Counted from the stretch's first letter, positions 5,650 through 14,069 are shown. The stretch is 24,740 nt of DNA from Candidatus Martarchaeota archaeon (GCA_023379075.1 JAMCSO010000013.1:1-24740), one strand, 5' to 3'. Made by a program: numbers and translations. Notes: generated by a model from the letters alone, not told the origin.

Positions 5650-7070
5650 CAGCATTCGTATTTTACATGTCTATGTTCTACGGTCCAATAAACAACCTCA
5701 GCAACATAATACCCTTTATCCAGCAGGCATCAACCTCCGGAGACAGGCTACGTGAGCTGCTTGAGACAGAGCCGACAATCACGAACAGCAAACACCCACG
5801 CAAGCCTGATCTGAATGCTGGAATATCCTTCAACAATGTCAATTTCGGATACGAGCCCATGCTGCATGTTCTCAAGAACATAAATCTCAGCATAGCAAAA
5901 GGCGAAAAAGTAGCGATAGTTGGGAAGAGCGGAAGCGGTAAATCAACAATATCCAAGCTGATCTTGAGGTTCTACGATGTCAATGATGGCGTCATGAGCA
6001 TAAACGGGGTGAATGTGAAGGAGATAGAGTTAGGGTATCTCAGAGACAGGATAGCATATGTCCCACAGGACGTTATTCTTTTTGACAATACCGTTGCATA
6101 CAATGTAGCATACGGCTCAAACAATCATATAGGTGCAAAGGAGATAATCGCTGCATGCAAAGCTGCGATAATACATGATGAGATCATGAAGCTGCCTTCT
6201 GCTTACGATACAAACCTAAATGAGCGCGGTTCCTCTCTTTCCGGAGGCCAGAAACAGAGAATATCGATCGCAAGGGCAGTAGTGAAGATACCGGATATAG
6301 TAATACTTGATGAATCGACCTCAAACCTGGATGTCAACAGCGAGAGGGAGATATACAAAGCCTTGGTAAACCTGATGCAGGGAAAGACCTCAATAATGAT
6401 AACGCACAATGCCCACGAAGTCATGAATGCTGATCGAATAATCGTTATGGAAAATGGGAAGATCTGCGAGAGCGGGAGCCCAGAGGACCTTCTGAGGAAA
6501 AAAGGCAATTTCTACCGTATGTTCAAGAGGCAGATCAGCAAAGGTGAGTTCAAGAAGGAGAAGGCAGATGAATCAGTCTCTTCAATATACTCATATATAG
6601 ATGGATTCATATTAGATCCCAAACGCATCACAATAACCACTGGGGACAGAGAGAGCATCGTGGATGTTGTTGCTCTTGGCAAAAAACATTCTGGATTACT
6701 GCCAAAATTGCCATTCCCAATATCAAATCCCAACGCAGTCATATTTTACAAAAGCGGGAATGAGCTCTTATTCGTAGATGACATAACTGCCCTTGACCAT
6801 GAGTCATATAAAATCCTCAGAAAGGCAATAACAATGAACAACTTTAAGCCAGCGATACGCACGATAAGAAAGATATTGATAAGGGGAGATGAATTAGAGT
6901 GGCACGTAGGCACAGAATATGGCAATACAATAATCAATACAAAAGGAAGGAGAAACATCAGCATTGATGGCAGCACAATAAGCCTCACAGATACATTTGA
7001 CAATATATATGAAATAGAGATTGACAAGCTTGATCAGAAAAGTTTCTCGATAATAAGCGAATCAATCTGA
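5598..7070 (+). CDS. ABC exporter, C-terminal part: last membrane helix, ATPase domain and DUF1854
   Basis: 490 aa from the ATG at 5598, which may be only an artefact of the frame break. Residues 1-45 complete the membrane domain. The nucleotide-binding domain has Walker A GKSGSGKST (109-117), Q-loop Gln157, signature LSGGQ (214-218), Walker B IVILDE (234-239) and switch His270. After a linker, residues ~335-485 match DUF1854: LPFPISNPNAVIF, FVDDITALDHESYKILRKAI, NFKPAIRTIRKI, NTKGRRNISIDG and NIYEIEIDKLD. DUF1854 is best known from cyanophycin-associated bacterial ABC proteins. Joined to the upstream part the protein has about 864 aa and would work as a homodimer. Substrate unknown. Confidence 0.85.
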   Translation: MVGGNQVIAGSIQLGVITAFVFYMSMFYGPINNLSNIIPFIQQASTSGDRLRELLETEPTITNSKHPRKPDLNAGISFNNVNFGYEPMLHVLKNINLSIAKGEKVAIVGKSGSGKSTISKLILRFYDVNDGVMSINGVNVKEIELGYLRDRIAYVPQDVILFDNTVAYNVAYGSNNHIGAKEIIAACKAAIIHDEIMKLPSAYDTNLNERGSSLSGGQKQRISIARAVVKIPDIVILDESTSNLDVNSEREIYKALVNLMQGKTSIMITHNAHEVMNADRIIVMENGKICESGSPEDLLRKKGNFYRMFKRQISKGEFKKEKADESVSSIYSYIDGFILDPKRITITTGDRESIVDVVALGKKHSGLLPKLPFPISNPNAVIFYKSGNELLFVDDITALDHESYKILRKAITMNNFKPAIRTIRKILIRGDELEWHVGTEYGNTIINTKGRRNISIDGSTISLTDTFDNIYEIEIDKLDQKSFSIISESI

Positions 7071-7098
7071 CTCAAAATCGCATCTTTCTTTACAATAA

Positions 7099-7111
7099 CC
7101 TTTATATATTC
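7099..7111 (+). promoter_or_regulatory. TATA box of alba
   Basis: CCTTTATATATTC, a near-consensus archaeal TATA element, lies about 70 nt before the Alba start, predicting a leader of about 45 nt ending in AGGTG. It is one of the strongest promoters by sequence in this window, as expected for an abundant chromatin protein. Confidence 0.6.
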
Positions 7112-7174
7112 TACATCATAATCTATTGTTAAAGAACGCGGAGACGATATTGATACTGAGACTAGGTGAAAAAT

Positions 7175-7474
7175 ATGGATGAAGAAGAGCGACCAGAAAG
7201 TTCAATGCCAGAAAATGTAGTTTTAATAGGTAAGAAGCCTCCAATGAATTATGTGCTTGCTGTAGTGACCCAGTTCAACAATGGGGCCAGGAGTGTAAAG
7301 ATTAGGGCAAGAGGGAATGCTATATCAAGGGCCGTAGATGTTGCTGAGATATCAAGAAACAGGTTCATAACAGATATAAAGGTTGGAAACATAGCAATAA
7401 ACTCAGAAGAGCTTGCAAATGAGGACGGAACAAAGTCCAAAGTAAGCTCAATAGAGATCACTCTTGCAAAGTAA
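7175..7474 (+). CDS. albA: Alba DNA/RNA-binding chromatin protein
   Basis: 99 aa. After an acidic N-terminal tail of about 15 residues comes the Alba core: VVLIGKKPPMNYVLAVVTQF (with the twin lysines that contact DNA, the first a known acetylation site in Sulfolobus Alba), VKIRARGNAISRAVDVAEI, RNRFITDIKVGNI, and SKVSSIEITL. Alba dimers coat DNA and also bind RNA. ATG at 7175 is chosen because AGGTG lies six nt upstream; the GTG at 7166 overlaps that site. It has its own promoter and is followed by a pyrimidine-rich tract. Confidence 0.95.
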   Translation: MDEEERPESSMPENVVLIGKKPPMNYVLAVVTQFNNGARSVKIRARGNAISRAVDVAEISRNRFITDIKVGNIAINSEELANEDGTKSKVSSIEITLAK

Positions 7475-7483
7475 GGTGCTCTT

Positions 7484-7527
7484 TACTCCTTTTCCTTACT
7501 TTCTTTCTCCTTACTTTCTCTTCCTCA
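7484..7527 (+). terminator. Pyrimidine-rich tract after alba, probable transcription terminator
   Basis: The 44 nt after the Alba stop are almost pure T/C and contain two copies of TCCTTACTTTCT. Archaeal RNA polymerase terminates at T-rich stretches without a required hairpin, so this is a likely multi-site terminator between alba and aspS. Confidence 0.5.
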
Positions 7528-7532
7528 GTCAA

Positions 7533-7543
7533 TAATATAAACC
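7533..7543 (+). promoter_or_regulatory. TATA box of aspS
   Basis: TAATATAAACC lies about 40 nt before the proposed TTG start, predicting transcription from about 7562 and a short leader carrying GCGGTG. Confidence 0.5.
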
Positions 7544-7576
7544 TTTAGAGATGAATTTATCTAAGCGGTGTTTTGT

Positions 7577-8875
7577 TTGCGCTCATTGTATAGAAGCCAT
7601 TATGTGAAGGATATCTCCGGATCGATGGATGGGGAAGAAGTTACTATTGCGGGCTGGGTACACGAAGTGCGTGATATAGGCAAGATTCTATTCATTCTAA
7701 TAAGGGATCACACCGGAATAGCGCAGGTAACTGCTAAGAGGAACTTTGTCAGCGACGAGATCATGGCATCTCTATCTCTTCAGAAAGAGAGCGTAATCAT
7801 GGTTAAGGGGAGAGTTAAGCAGAACAAGGAGTCAAGAAGAGGGTTTGAGATTATACCTGAGAAGGTAACTAATCTCAATCCACTATCTGCTCCGATTCCA
7901 TTCGAAGTAACTGGAAAGGTCCCTGCAGACTTAGACGTAAGGCTAGATAATAGGTACATAGATCTGAGGAGGCCTGAAGTATCGTCAATATTCAATATAG
8001 AATCAACAGTTCTTGGTACCTTTAGAGAGACATTGCTTAAGGAAGATTTCGAGGAGATAAGGACCCCATCAATTGTAGAAGCAGCCACAGAGGGCGGCGC
8101 AGATCTATTCAGTCTAAGCTACTTCGAACAAAGGGCATATCTTGCACAGTCTCCGCAGCTCTATAAACAATTAGCAGTAATTGGAGGAATGGATAGAATA
8201 TTCATGATCGTGCCTGTCTTCAGGGCTGAAAAATCGAATACCATATTCCATCTTAACGAGATAACCCAGATGGACGTAGAGATTGGATTTGCTGGTTACG
8301 AAGATGCCATAGAGCTTCTTAAGAAAGTTGCTGAGAAGACGATAAGCGAGGTTGTAGATAAAAACAGAGAGGATCTTGAGATTCTCGGAGCAACTCTATC
8401 CAAAACTTCTGCAATTGAGACAACCTACTCGAAGATCATATCAAAGCTAAACGATAATGGAATTAAGATAGAGTTCGGCGAAGATCTGAAAAGAGAGCAT
8501 GAAGAGGAAGCATGCAGGCTGTTTGGCGATCTTCTAATAATCAAAGAGTATCCTACTAGCGTAAGAGCCTTTTACAGCATGCCTAATGAGAAAGATCCTG
8601 AGCTATGCAACTCCTTTGACCTGATTTACAAAGGGCTGGAGATATCAAGCGGGGCCCAGAGAATTCATCTCCCAAATCTTTTAATATCGGCCTTGAAGAA
8701 AAAAGGGCTTGATCCATCAGGATTTGATTTTTACATAGATGCATTTAGGAAAGGGGCGCCTCCTCATGCAGGATGGAGCATAGGCCTCGAGCGTTTCACG
8801 ATGAAACTGACTGGGAGCAAGAATATACGCGAATGCGCATTGTTCCCAAGGGACAGGCACAGGCTTAAGCCCTGA
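7577..8875 (+). CDS. aspS: Aspartyl-tRNA synthetase, archaeal type (AspRS)
   Basis: 432 aa, the normal archaeal length. The N-terminal OB fold (VTIAGWVHEVRDIGK to GFEIIPEKV) binds the anticodon. The class II catalytic core has motif 1 around IRTPSIVEAATEGGADLF, the SYFEQRAYLAQSPQLYKQ segment, motif 2 (VFRAEKSNTIFHLNE) and motif 3 (GWSIGLERF), ending NIRECALFPRDRHRLKP. The position aligned with Trp26 of the discriminating Thermococcus enzyme is His, seen in non-discriminating enzymes that also charge tRNA-Asn; this is inference from recalled alignments. TTG at 7577 is preferred: GGTG lies six nt upstream. GTG 7568 or TTG 7586 are alternatives. Confidence 0.95.
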   Translation: MRSLYRSHYVKDISGSMDGEEVTIAGWVHEVRDIGKILFILIRDHTGIAQVTAKRNFVSDEIMASLSLQKESVIMVKGRVKQNKESRRGFEIIPEKVTNLNPLSAPIPFEVTGKVPADLDVRLDNRYIDLRRPEVSSIFNIESTVLGTFRETLLKEDFEEIRTPSIVEAATEGGADLFSLSYFEQRAYLAQSPQLYKQLAVIGGMDRIFMIVPVFRAEKSNTIFHLNEITQMDVEIGFAGYEDAIELLKKVAEKTISEVVDKNREDLEILGATLSKTSAIETTYSKIISKLNDNGIKIEFGEDLKREHEEEACRLFGDLLIIKEYPTSVRAFYSMPNEKDPELCNSFDLIYKGLEISSGAQRIHLPNLLISALKKKGLDPSGFDFYIDAFRKGAPPHAGWSIGLERFTMKLTGSKNIRECALFPRDRHRLKP

Positions 8876-8898
8876 CATAAACAACTGCAGGCAATCAC

Positions 8899-9546
8899 AT
8901 GATTCTCGAGACAAAGCAAGCAAAGAATGCAATCAGTATTCTAGAGAGATCGTACCCTAAAGCATCCTACTACCTTGATTTTGATACACCAATTCACCTC
9001 TTGGTATTAGCGATACTATCAGCTCAGACAAGGGATGAAGTAGTAAATTCGCTTTCTAATGATCTCTTCAGTAAATATAAGAGCGCTAAGGACTTTGCCA
9101 ATGCAGATGAAGAAGAACTTTGTGGCCTGATCAAAAAAGTCAGTTTTGCACAGAAAAAGGCAAGAAGCATAATCTCAGCGTGCAGTATAATATCTGAGAG
9201 ATATGGAGGCACAGTCCCAAATACGATGGATGAGCTTATTTCCCTGCCAGGAATAGGCAGAAAGACTGCAAACACCATCTTGATAAATGCTTTTGGCATA
9301 GTTGAGGGCATTCCTGTTGATGCGTGGGTTATAAGGCTATCTTTGAGGATTGGGTTGACCGCGAGCAGGGATCCAGAGGTCATAGAGAAGGATCTTGAGT
9401 CAAAGGTAGAAAAGAGGTATTGGCATAACATTGCATATGTCATGAAAGCACATGGAAAAAAAGTATGTAAGTCAGGAATGCCTCTATGCAGCAAATGCCA
9501 ACTAAAAGATATCTGCCCAAAAAATGGGGTCTCTAAAAGTAGATAA
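8899..9546 (+). CDS. nth: Endonuclease III (DNA glycosylase/AP lyase)
   Basis: 215 aa. It removes oxidised pyrimidines and cuts the abasic site. Helix-hairpin-helix LPGIGRKTAN (116-125) carries the catalytic Lys122, and Asp141 is the catalytic acid. The 4Fe-4S cluster ligands are Cys190, 197, 200 and 206 (C-x6-C-x2-C-x5-C). SAQTRDE near residue 41 matches the family SAQ-x-[TS]-D. Unusual: the normally near-invariant VDTH around the catalytic Asp reads VDAW here. It starts 23 nt after aspS and its end abuts the EndoQ gene, suggesting one transcript. Confidence 0.93.
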   Translation: MILETKQAKNAISILERSYPKASYYLDFDTPIHLLVLAILSAQTRDEVVNSLSNDLFSKYKSAKDFANADEEELCGLIKKVSFAQKKARSIISACSIISERYGGTVPNTMDELISLPGIGRKTANTILINAFGIVEGIPVDAWVIRLSLRIGLTASRDPEVIEKDLESKVEKRYWHNIAYVMKAHGKKVCKSGMPLCSKCQLKDICPKNGVSKSR

Positions 9547-9547
9547 A

Positions 9548-10831
9548 ATGCTTATATCTGACTTTCATGTCCACTCAAAATATGCTTATGCATGCAGCGA
9601 ACAGCTTAATCTAAAGAACATAGATCTTGTTGCTAAGGAGAAAGGGATAGATCTTCTCGGAACAGGCGATTTCACTCACCCTCTCTGGATTAAAGAGATA
9701 AAGGAGGAGCTTGTAGAGAGCGGAGATGGTGTCTACGAGTCAAAGATCTCTGGCACAGGCACAAAGTTCATATTGAGTTCTGAGGTATGCACAATTTTCG
9801 GCGGAGACAATGAGAAAAGATCGATATTTGACAAGTCAGGAAGCATAAGAAAGATACACAATTGCATTCTGGCGCCTAACATTGAGGCTGCAGAAGCAAT
9901 AAACTCTATGCTCTCAAGATATGGCAGCCTCGATAGCGATGGAAGACCATTACTATCTGTGAGCGCAGAAGAGCTAGTTGAAGGAATAAAAGCAATAAGC
10001 AAAGATGCATTTATCTTTCCCGCACATGCATGGACCCCTTGGTTTGGCGTCTTTGGTTCAATGTCTGGATTCGACTCGCTTAAAGCGGCATACGGGAATC
10101 AGAGTGATCAGATAAAAGCACTGGAGACTGGTCTGAGCAGCGACCCTTCCATGAACTGGCGCATTTCCGGATTGGATGGGATTGCGCTTCTCTCCGGAAG
10201 TGATGCCCACTCGCTTCCAAATCTCGGAAGGGAGGCTACAATCCTTGATATGGATTCTGAAAAACTATCCTACAAGAATCTGATTTATTCAATTGAAAAA
10301 AGAAGGATATCCAGAACCATAGAGTTTTACCCAGAAGAGGGCAAGTATCACTATGACGGACATAGAAGATGCAACATATCTATGGATCCTTCAGAATCGA
10401 GGAAATTCAATAATATATGTCCAGTATGCAGGGGGCGGTTGACAATAGGTGTAATGCATAGGATAGATGAGCTTGCAGACAGGCCAGTTGGATTTGTTCC
10501 ACAACAAGCAATACCCTTCTCACACATAATACCTCTTCAAGAGATCATAGCATTCGTATCAAAGAAAGGAAAAAATACAAATCATGTAAAAAATACATAC
10601 AACAAGCTGATCTCCACCTTTGGCAACGAGTTTCATATCCTTTTAAAGAGTTCGATAGAAGAATTGGGGGAAGCAGATAACGATGTCGCGATTGCAATAA
10701 AGAACATACGCGAAGAGCGCGTGAACATAATACCAGGATATGATGGGGTCTTCGGCATAATTGATATCCTTAATGAGATGAGTGTGAAGAGATCTGGAAA
10801 GCAAAAGACTATCTCTGACTTTGAGACCTAA
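9548..10831 (+). CDS. endoQ: Endonuclease Q (PHP-domain, deaminated-base-specific) with C-terminal PIP box
   Basis: 427 aa from the ATG at 9548. PHP phosphoesterase metal motifs: DFHVHS (5-10), GTGDFTHPLW (38-47), FPAHAWTPWFG and SGSDAHSLPNLGREA. The later zinc-binding segment CPVCRGRLTIGVMHRIDELA is characteristic of EndoQ, an archaeal enzyme that nicks DNA 5' of hypoxanthine, uracil and abasic sites. The protein ends QKTISDFET: Gln-x-x-Ile-x-x-Phe fits a PCNA-interacting PIP box, as known for Thermococcales EndoQ. ATG 9548 lies one nt after the nth stop and places DxHxH at the usual N-terminal position; an ATG at 9524 inside nth is the alternative. It forms a repair pair with nth. Confidence 0.9.
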   Translation: MLISDFHVHSKYAYACSEQLNLKNIDLVAKEKGIDLLGTGDFTHPLWIKEIKEELVESGDGVYESKISGTGTKFILSSEVCTIFGGDNEKRSIFDKSGSIRKIHNCILAPNIEAAEAINSMLSRYGSLDSDGRPLLSVSAEELVEGIKAISKDAFIFPAHAWTPWFGVFGSMSGFDSLKAAYGNQSDQIKALETGLSSDPSMNWRISGLDGIALLSGSDAHSLPNLGREATILDMDSEKLSYKNLIYSIEKRRISRTIEFYPEEGKYHYDGHRRCNISMDPSESRKFNNICPVCRGRLTIGVMHRIDELADRPVGFVPQQAIPFSHIIPLQEIIAFVSKKGKNTNHVKNTYNKLISTFGNEFHILLKSSIEELGEADNDVAIAIKNIREERVNIIPGYDGVFGIIDILNEMSVKRSGKQKTISDFET

Positions 10832-10844
10832 AAAGCAAAGAAGA

Positions 10845-10855
10845 GATTATAAATA
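10845..10855 (+). promoter_or_regulatory. TATA box of the S16 protease gene, leaderless-type spacing
   Basis: GATTATAAATA is centred about 26 nt before the ATG at 10876, so the transcript should start at the ATG itself. Confidence 0.55.
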
Positions 10856-10875
10856 TTAACATAATAAGAGCCATT

Positions 10876-12630
10876 ATGGATAAACTTATTCCAATATTCT
10901 CAATTTTATTCATCATAATGTCTGTCTCAGCGCATGCATTCACCTCATACATTCATGCTCCAGCAGTGCTCTCAAACGAAGACAGAGGGATAATAACAGT
11001 AATATCCTTGAATGTAACGCCAGGTAATGGTACAATAGCCGTCAACGGACCTGATTCAGTAGGAAGCAGCACAATACAGTCAGCACAAGATGCTGTCCAG
11101 TATGCATCTTATTATACTGGAATCAATGAGTCAAGATACAACTTTGATTTTTACATTGCAAATACCACAAACGTATCAGGTCCGAGTGCAGGGCTGGCAA
11201 TGACTCTCTTAACAATCTCTGCAATCACACAAAAGCCACTTCTTCAGAACTTCACCCTGACAGGAACAATACTCCCTAATGGGGGTGTCGGGTTGATAGG
11301 TGGAGTCTATGACAAGATAGGGGCTGCAAGAGCAGATGATCTTAAGTATGTCCTTGTACCATCTACACCGGAAGGATCGTTCGAATATCTCCTTTATTAC
11401 ATATCGCAGCAATCATTCGGGATAAAAGTCATAGGTGTCTCAAACGTTTCTGATGCTGTCAATTATGCTTTTGGAAATGGCGCATCCGCACAAAAGCCCC
11501 TGGGGCTAAACATCTCTGATTTCCTGGATAATTTCACAAACTTAAATGTAACAGCAGCAATAACGAGATGCACCTTATGTAATTCTGAGGACTTTAAGAA
11601 TCTGACTGAATTCACATTCAACATGACCTCAAATGAGATAAAAGGAATAACCGGAAACTACTCTAATGCAAAATCCGGGATGCTCTCTCTTCTCAGCCAG
11701 TACGAAGAGATAGGTGCAAAAGGATACTCTTACACAGCCGCAGATCTCTCATTTATAGAGTATCTTGACGCTTTCGTTCTTGCTAACTCCGGGAATCTAA
11801 CACTCTCAAAATCATACAACATCTCCTCGCAGATTTATTCATATTGCTCTTCACTCACTCCGCCCGAATTGACTGGAAGCAATTACGAGTTTGTTCTTGG
11901 CGGCGAATCAAGGCAGTCATGGGCTCTTTACACAATCAATCAGTCTGAAGCAACAATAAAGTCAGCACAGACAACCGACGATCTGGTGCGTGCACTCTAT
12001 ACTCTAGGAGAAGCAAATGCGTGGTGCAACGCAGCAAACGTCATGTACAACGAAGCGTCAAGCATCGGCGGAGAGCCAGTCTCATATTCTGACTCAATAA
12101 TAAATAATGCAACAGAATTGGTATCTGAGATAAAATCAAGCCCCGAACTATCACAGAGTATGTATGGGATAACTGCAATCCAGGATTATTCACAGGGCAA
12201 TTATGGTGCTGCAGTATATTCTTCATTATATGCAAAAGCCGAGCTTCTAGGAGCGGGAAACCTCTCGGTGAGCTATCTGCGCAACGCAACCATCTCAAAC
12301 ATTAGCAACTCAACTTCTGGAATATGGCCATCCGAGTTCGCAAATGAGGCATTCTTCTATCTACAGGAAGCGGACATGGCTCAGAATGCCTCACAAAAGA
12401 GTGCGTATCTGGTTGAAGCGTACTCTGCCGCAATTCTTTCAAGCGAGTTCAATAAGGCAGACCAGATGCTCATCTCGTCTTTTATTCCCGGTTCATCAGC
12501 AAATTCAGTAAAGGAATTTGTTACAATAGAAAATCAGATCTCACAGCTTTACGTAATGGTCTTCCTAATAGCGATACTTCTTGCAATAATAATGATACTC
12601 CTGCTTGTTATCCTTCTCCATAAGAAGTGA
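10876..12630 (+). CDS. Secreted, membrane-anchored Lon-like serine protease (family S16)
   Basis: 584 aa. A hydrophobic signal (IPIFSILFIIMSVSA, 5-19) is followed by a Lon-type proteolytic domain: NVSGPSAGLAMTLL with nucleophile Ser104, and LTGTILPNGGVGLIGGVYDK with Lys147. The Ser-Lys spacing of 43 is the same as in E. coli Lon (Ser679/Lys722). No AAA+ ATPase domain is present. Residues ~205-550 are a helical, unrecognised region rich in Asn-x-Ser/Thr sequons, so probably outside the cell and glycosylated. A C-terminal membrane helix (~558-582) ends in HKK, giving an outside domain with a cytosolic tail. Target unknown; cell-surface protein processing or quality control is plausible. A leaderless promoter precedes it. 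Confidence 0.85.
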   Translation: MDKLIPIFSILFIIMSVSAHAFTSYIHAPAVLSNEDRGIITVISLNVTPGNGTIAVNGPDSVGSSTIQSAQDAVQYASYYTGINESRYNFDFYIANTTNVSGPSAGLAMTLLTISAITQKPLLQNFTLTGTILPNGGVGLIGGVYDKIGAARADDLKYVLVPSTPEGSFEYLLYYISQQSFGIKVIGVSNVSDAVNYAFGNGASAQKPLGLNISDFLDNFTNLNVTAAITRCTLCNSEDFKNLTEFTFNMTSNEIKGITGNYSNAKSGMLSLLSQYEEIGAKGYSYTAADLSFIEYLDAFVLANSGNLTLSKSYNISSQIYSYCSSLTPPELTGSNYEFVLGGESRQSWALYTINQSEATIKSAQTTDDLVRALYTLGEANAWCNAANVMYNEASSIGGEPVSYSDSIINNATELVSEIKSSPELSQSMYGITAIQDYSQGNYGAAVYSSLYAKAELLGAGNLSVSYLRNATISNISNSTSGIWPSEFANEAFFYLQEADMAQNASQKSAYLVEAYSAAILSSEFNKADQMLISSFIPGSSANSVKEFVTIENQISQLYVMVFLIAILLAIIMILLLVILLHKK

Positions 12631-12634
12631 GTGA

Positions 12635-13093
12635 ATGGGCGATACCGAGAAAGACCTATTCTGCAGCGAAAAGATAAGGGATAGCATCTTTTATAAAACC
12701 AGATATACTATGGCCGTGTGCGACATAGCTCCTGTTCTTCCAGGCCATTCTTTGATAATACCAATAAGGCATGTGAGTGATCCAGTCCAGCTTACGGATG
12801 AGGAAGTAGTTGACATGTTTAACGTTCTGAGAAAGATAAAACCTGTCCTCTCAAAAGTATTTGCAAAAGGATCAGATTCATATAATCTTACGGCACAGAT
12901 AGGGAAGTACTCAGGAATGAGCATTCCGCATCTTCACATGCACGTCATACCCAGAGCAAGTAATGACGAATTCCAGCATGATAACAATAGAATTTACGAT
13001 ATGATAGAGCATTCTAAGCGCATCACAACTGAGGAGATGGCATCGAGAGTCACACTGCTGAAAAAAGAGCTAGAGCGCAACGATTATGAATGA
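12635..13093 (+). CDS. HIT-family (histidine triad) nucleotide hydrolase or transferase
   Basis: 152 aa. DIAPVLPGHSLIIPIRHV (30-47) and the triad HLHMHVIPRA (99-108; His99, His101, His103) define the HIT family, which cleaves nucleotide phosphoramidates or dinucleoside polyphosphates. Substrate cannot be told. Cytosolic. It starts 4 nt after the S16 protease stop and is probably co-transcribed. Its last 24 nt overlap the end of the convergent UbiA gene. Confidence 0.9.
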   Translation: MGDTEKDLFCSEKIRDSIFYKTRYTMAVCDIAPVLPGHSLIIPIRHVSDPVQLTDEEVVDMFNVLRKIKPVLSKVFAKGSDSYNLTAQIGKYSGMSIPHLHMHVIPRASNDEFQHDNNRIYDMIEHSKRITTEEMASRVTLLKKELERNDYE

Positions 13094-13927
13094 TAGAAGC
13101 GCCAATGCCATCGCAGCCAGAGACATATTCCGGGTCTTTGCGTAAAACTTTGCACTCTTTCTAACTAAATATCCTACAGAGACATATCCAAGAAGAAGAT
13201 CAGAAAGCCCGACCATGACTGCATATATAAAGTTGTGCTTGAAAGGAACGACCATGATGAAGAGATAAATACTTATCAGTATTGCCACTGCATAAAGAAC
13301 CATTGCTATTATTGCAGCACCTTCTTTTCCTATAACTGCCGGAATGGTCTTAGCATTCCTTATCTTTGTGTCACCATGATAATCTCTTATGGTTCCATGT
13401 ATCTCTCTGGCAAGGCCGCTTAAGAAGATCATGAAAGAGACTAGAAGAATGCTCTTATTGATAGAGGTATCAACAACATAATTTCCGAATATGAATGGTA
13501 TTGCCATGGAGAGGCCTATGTATGCATTGCCTACGAAGAGCATCTCCTTTAGCTTGTAGCTGTAAAGCATTGCAAGGGCCCCGAAGATTATGGCTATTAA
13601 TAAGCAGTACATATTTATCAGCGCAGAAGATATGATGCCTGTCGCAAGAGTGGCAATTGCAATCCATAGCGCCTCCTTCCTGCTCACAGCTCCGCTCACT
13701 ATTGGCCTCCCTTTCTTATTGCTCCGATCTACCTCAACATCAAAATAATCATTGATTGCGAATGAGGACATGCTTATGAATATTGGTGTTATGAAGCTTG
13801 CAGTAAGGATAACTGAGGATGGAATCCTGCCTCCAGAAGCTATTAATTCTGCAGCCATAACCGCAATAACGAGCATCACGCTGTGCTCTATCCTGGTCAA
13901 TTTGAGTATCGCAAGAATCTTATTCAT
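13070..13927 (-). CDS. UbiA-family prenyltransferase, probable digeranylgeranylglyceryl phosphate synthase
   Basis: 285 aa with about eight or nine membrane helices. First Asp-rich motif NDYFDVEVDRSNKKGRPIVS (59-78; Asp60, Asp63, Asp67) binds the prenyl diphosphate through Mg2+. Second motif REIHGTIRDYHGD (174-186; Asp182, Asp186) is followed by NAKTIPAVIGKE. The [ND]-D-x-x-D-x-x-x-D-x-x-N-x-x-x-R-P-[IL]-x-[ST]-G and REI...D...GD...AKT-[LI]-P patterns match archaeal enzymes that add the second geranylgeranyl chain to GGGP in membrane ether-lipid synthesis. Other UbiA substrates cannot be excluded. ATG at 13927 is about 26 nt from a TATA box, so a leaderless transcript is likely. Confidence 0.85.
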   Translation of the reverse strand: MNKILAILKLTRIEHSVMLVIAVMAAELIASGGRIPSSVILTASFITPIFISMSSFAINDYFDVEVDRSNKKGRPIVSGAVSRKEALWIAIATLATGIISSALINMYCLLIAIIFGALAMLYSYKLKEMLFVGNAYIGLSMAIPFIFGNYVVDTSINKSILLVSFMIFLSGLAREIHGTIRDYHGDTKIRNAKTIPAVIGKEGAAIIAMVLYAVAILISIYLFIMVVPFKHNFIYAVMVGLSDLLLGYVSVGYLVRKSAKFYAKTRNMSLAAMALALLSFIIVAL

Positions 13928-13946
13928 GCTAATATTGTATTCGAAA

Positions 13947-13959
13947 AGTTTATTAAAAG
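13947..13959 (-). promoter_or_regulatory. TATA box of the UbiA gene, leaderless-type spacing
   Basis: Minus-strand CTTTTAATAAACT is centred about 26 nt before the ATG at 13927. The 184 nt between this gene and the divergent MFS gene hold nothing else recognisable apart from the MFS TATA box. Confidence 0.5.
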
Positions 13960-14069
13960 CTATCAGTTATCTGGCTGGAGAGCCGCTCTGGAATGCGAAT
14001 GCAGATATGCTGTTTTTCAATGCTACAAACAAAGTACTCTTGCCAACAGTTCAAGTCTACCTGAAAGGT

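Noticed and set aside
9024..9494. Long minus-strand open frame (156 codons) opposite endonuclease III
   Set aside because: The plus strand encodes a complete enzyme with all catalytic motifs. The antisense frame is a codon-bias shadow without family features.
14046..14060. GTTCAAGTC resembling a tRNA T loop
   Set aside because: No flanking T stem, acceptor stem or anticodon arm can be formed on either strand.
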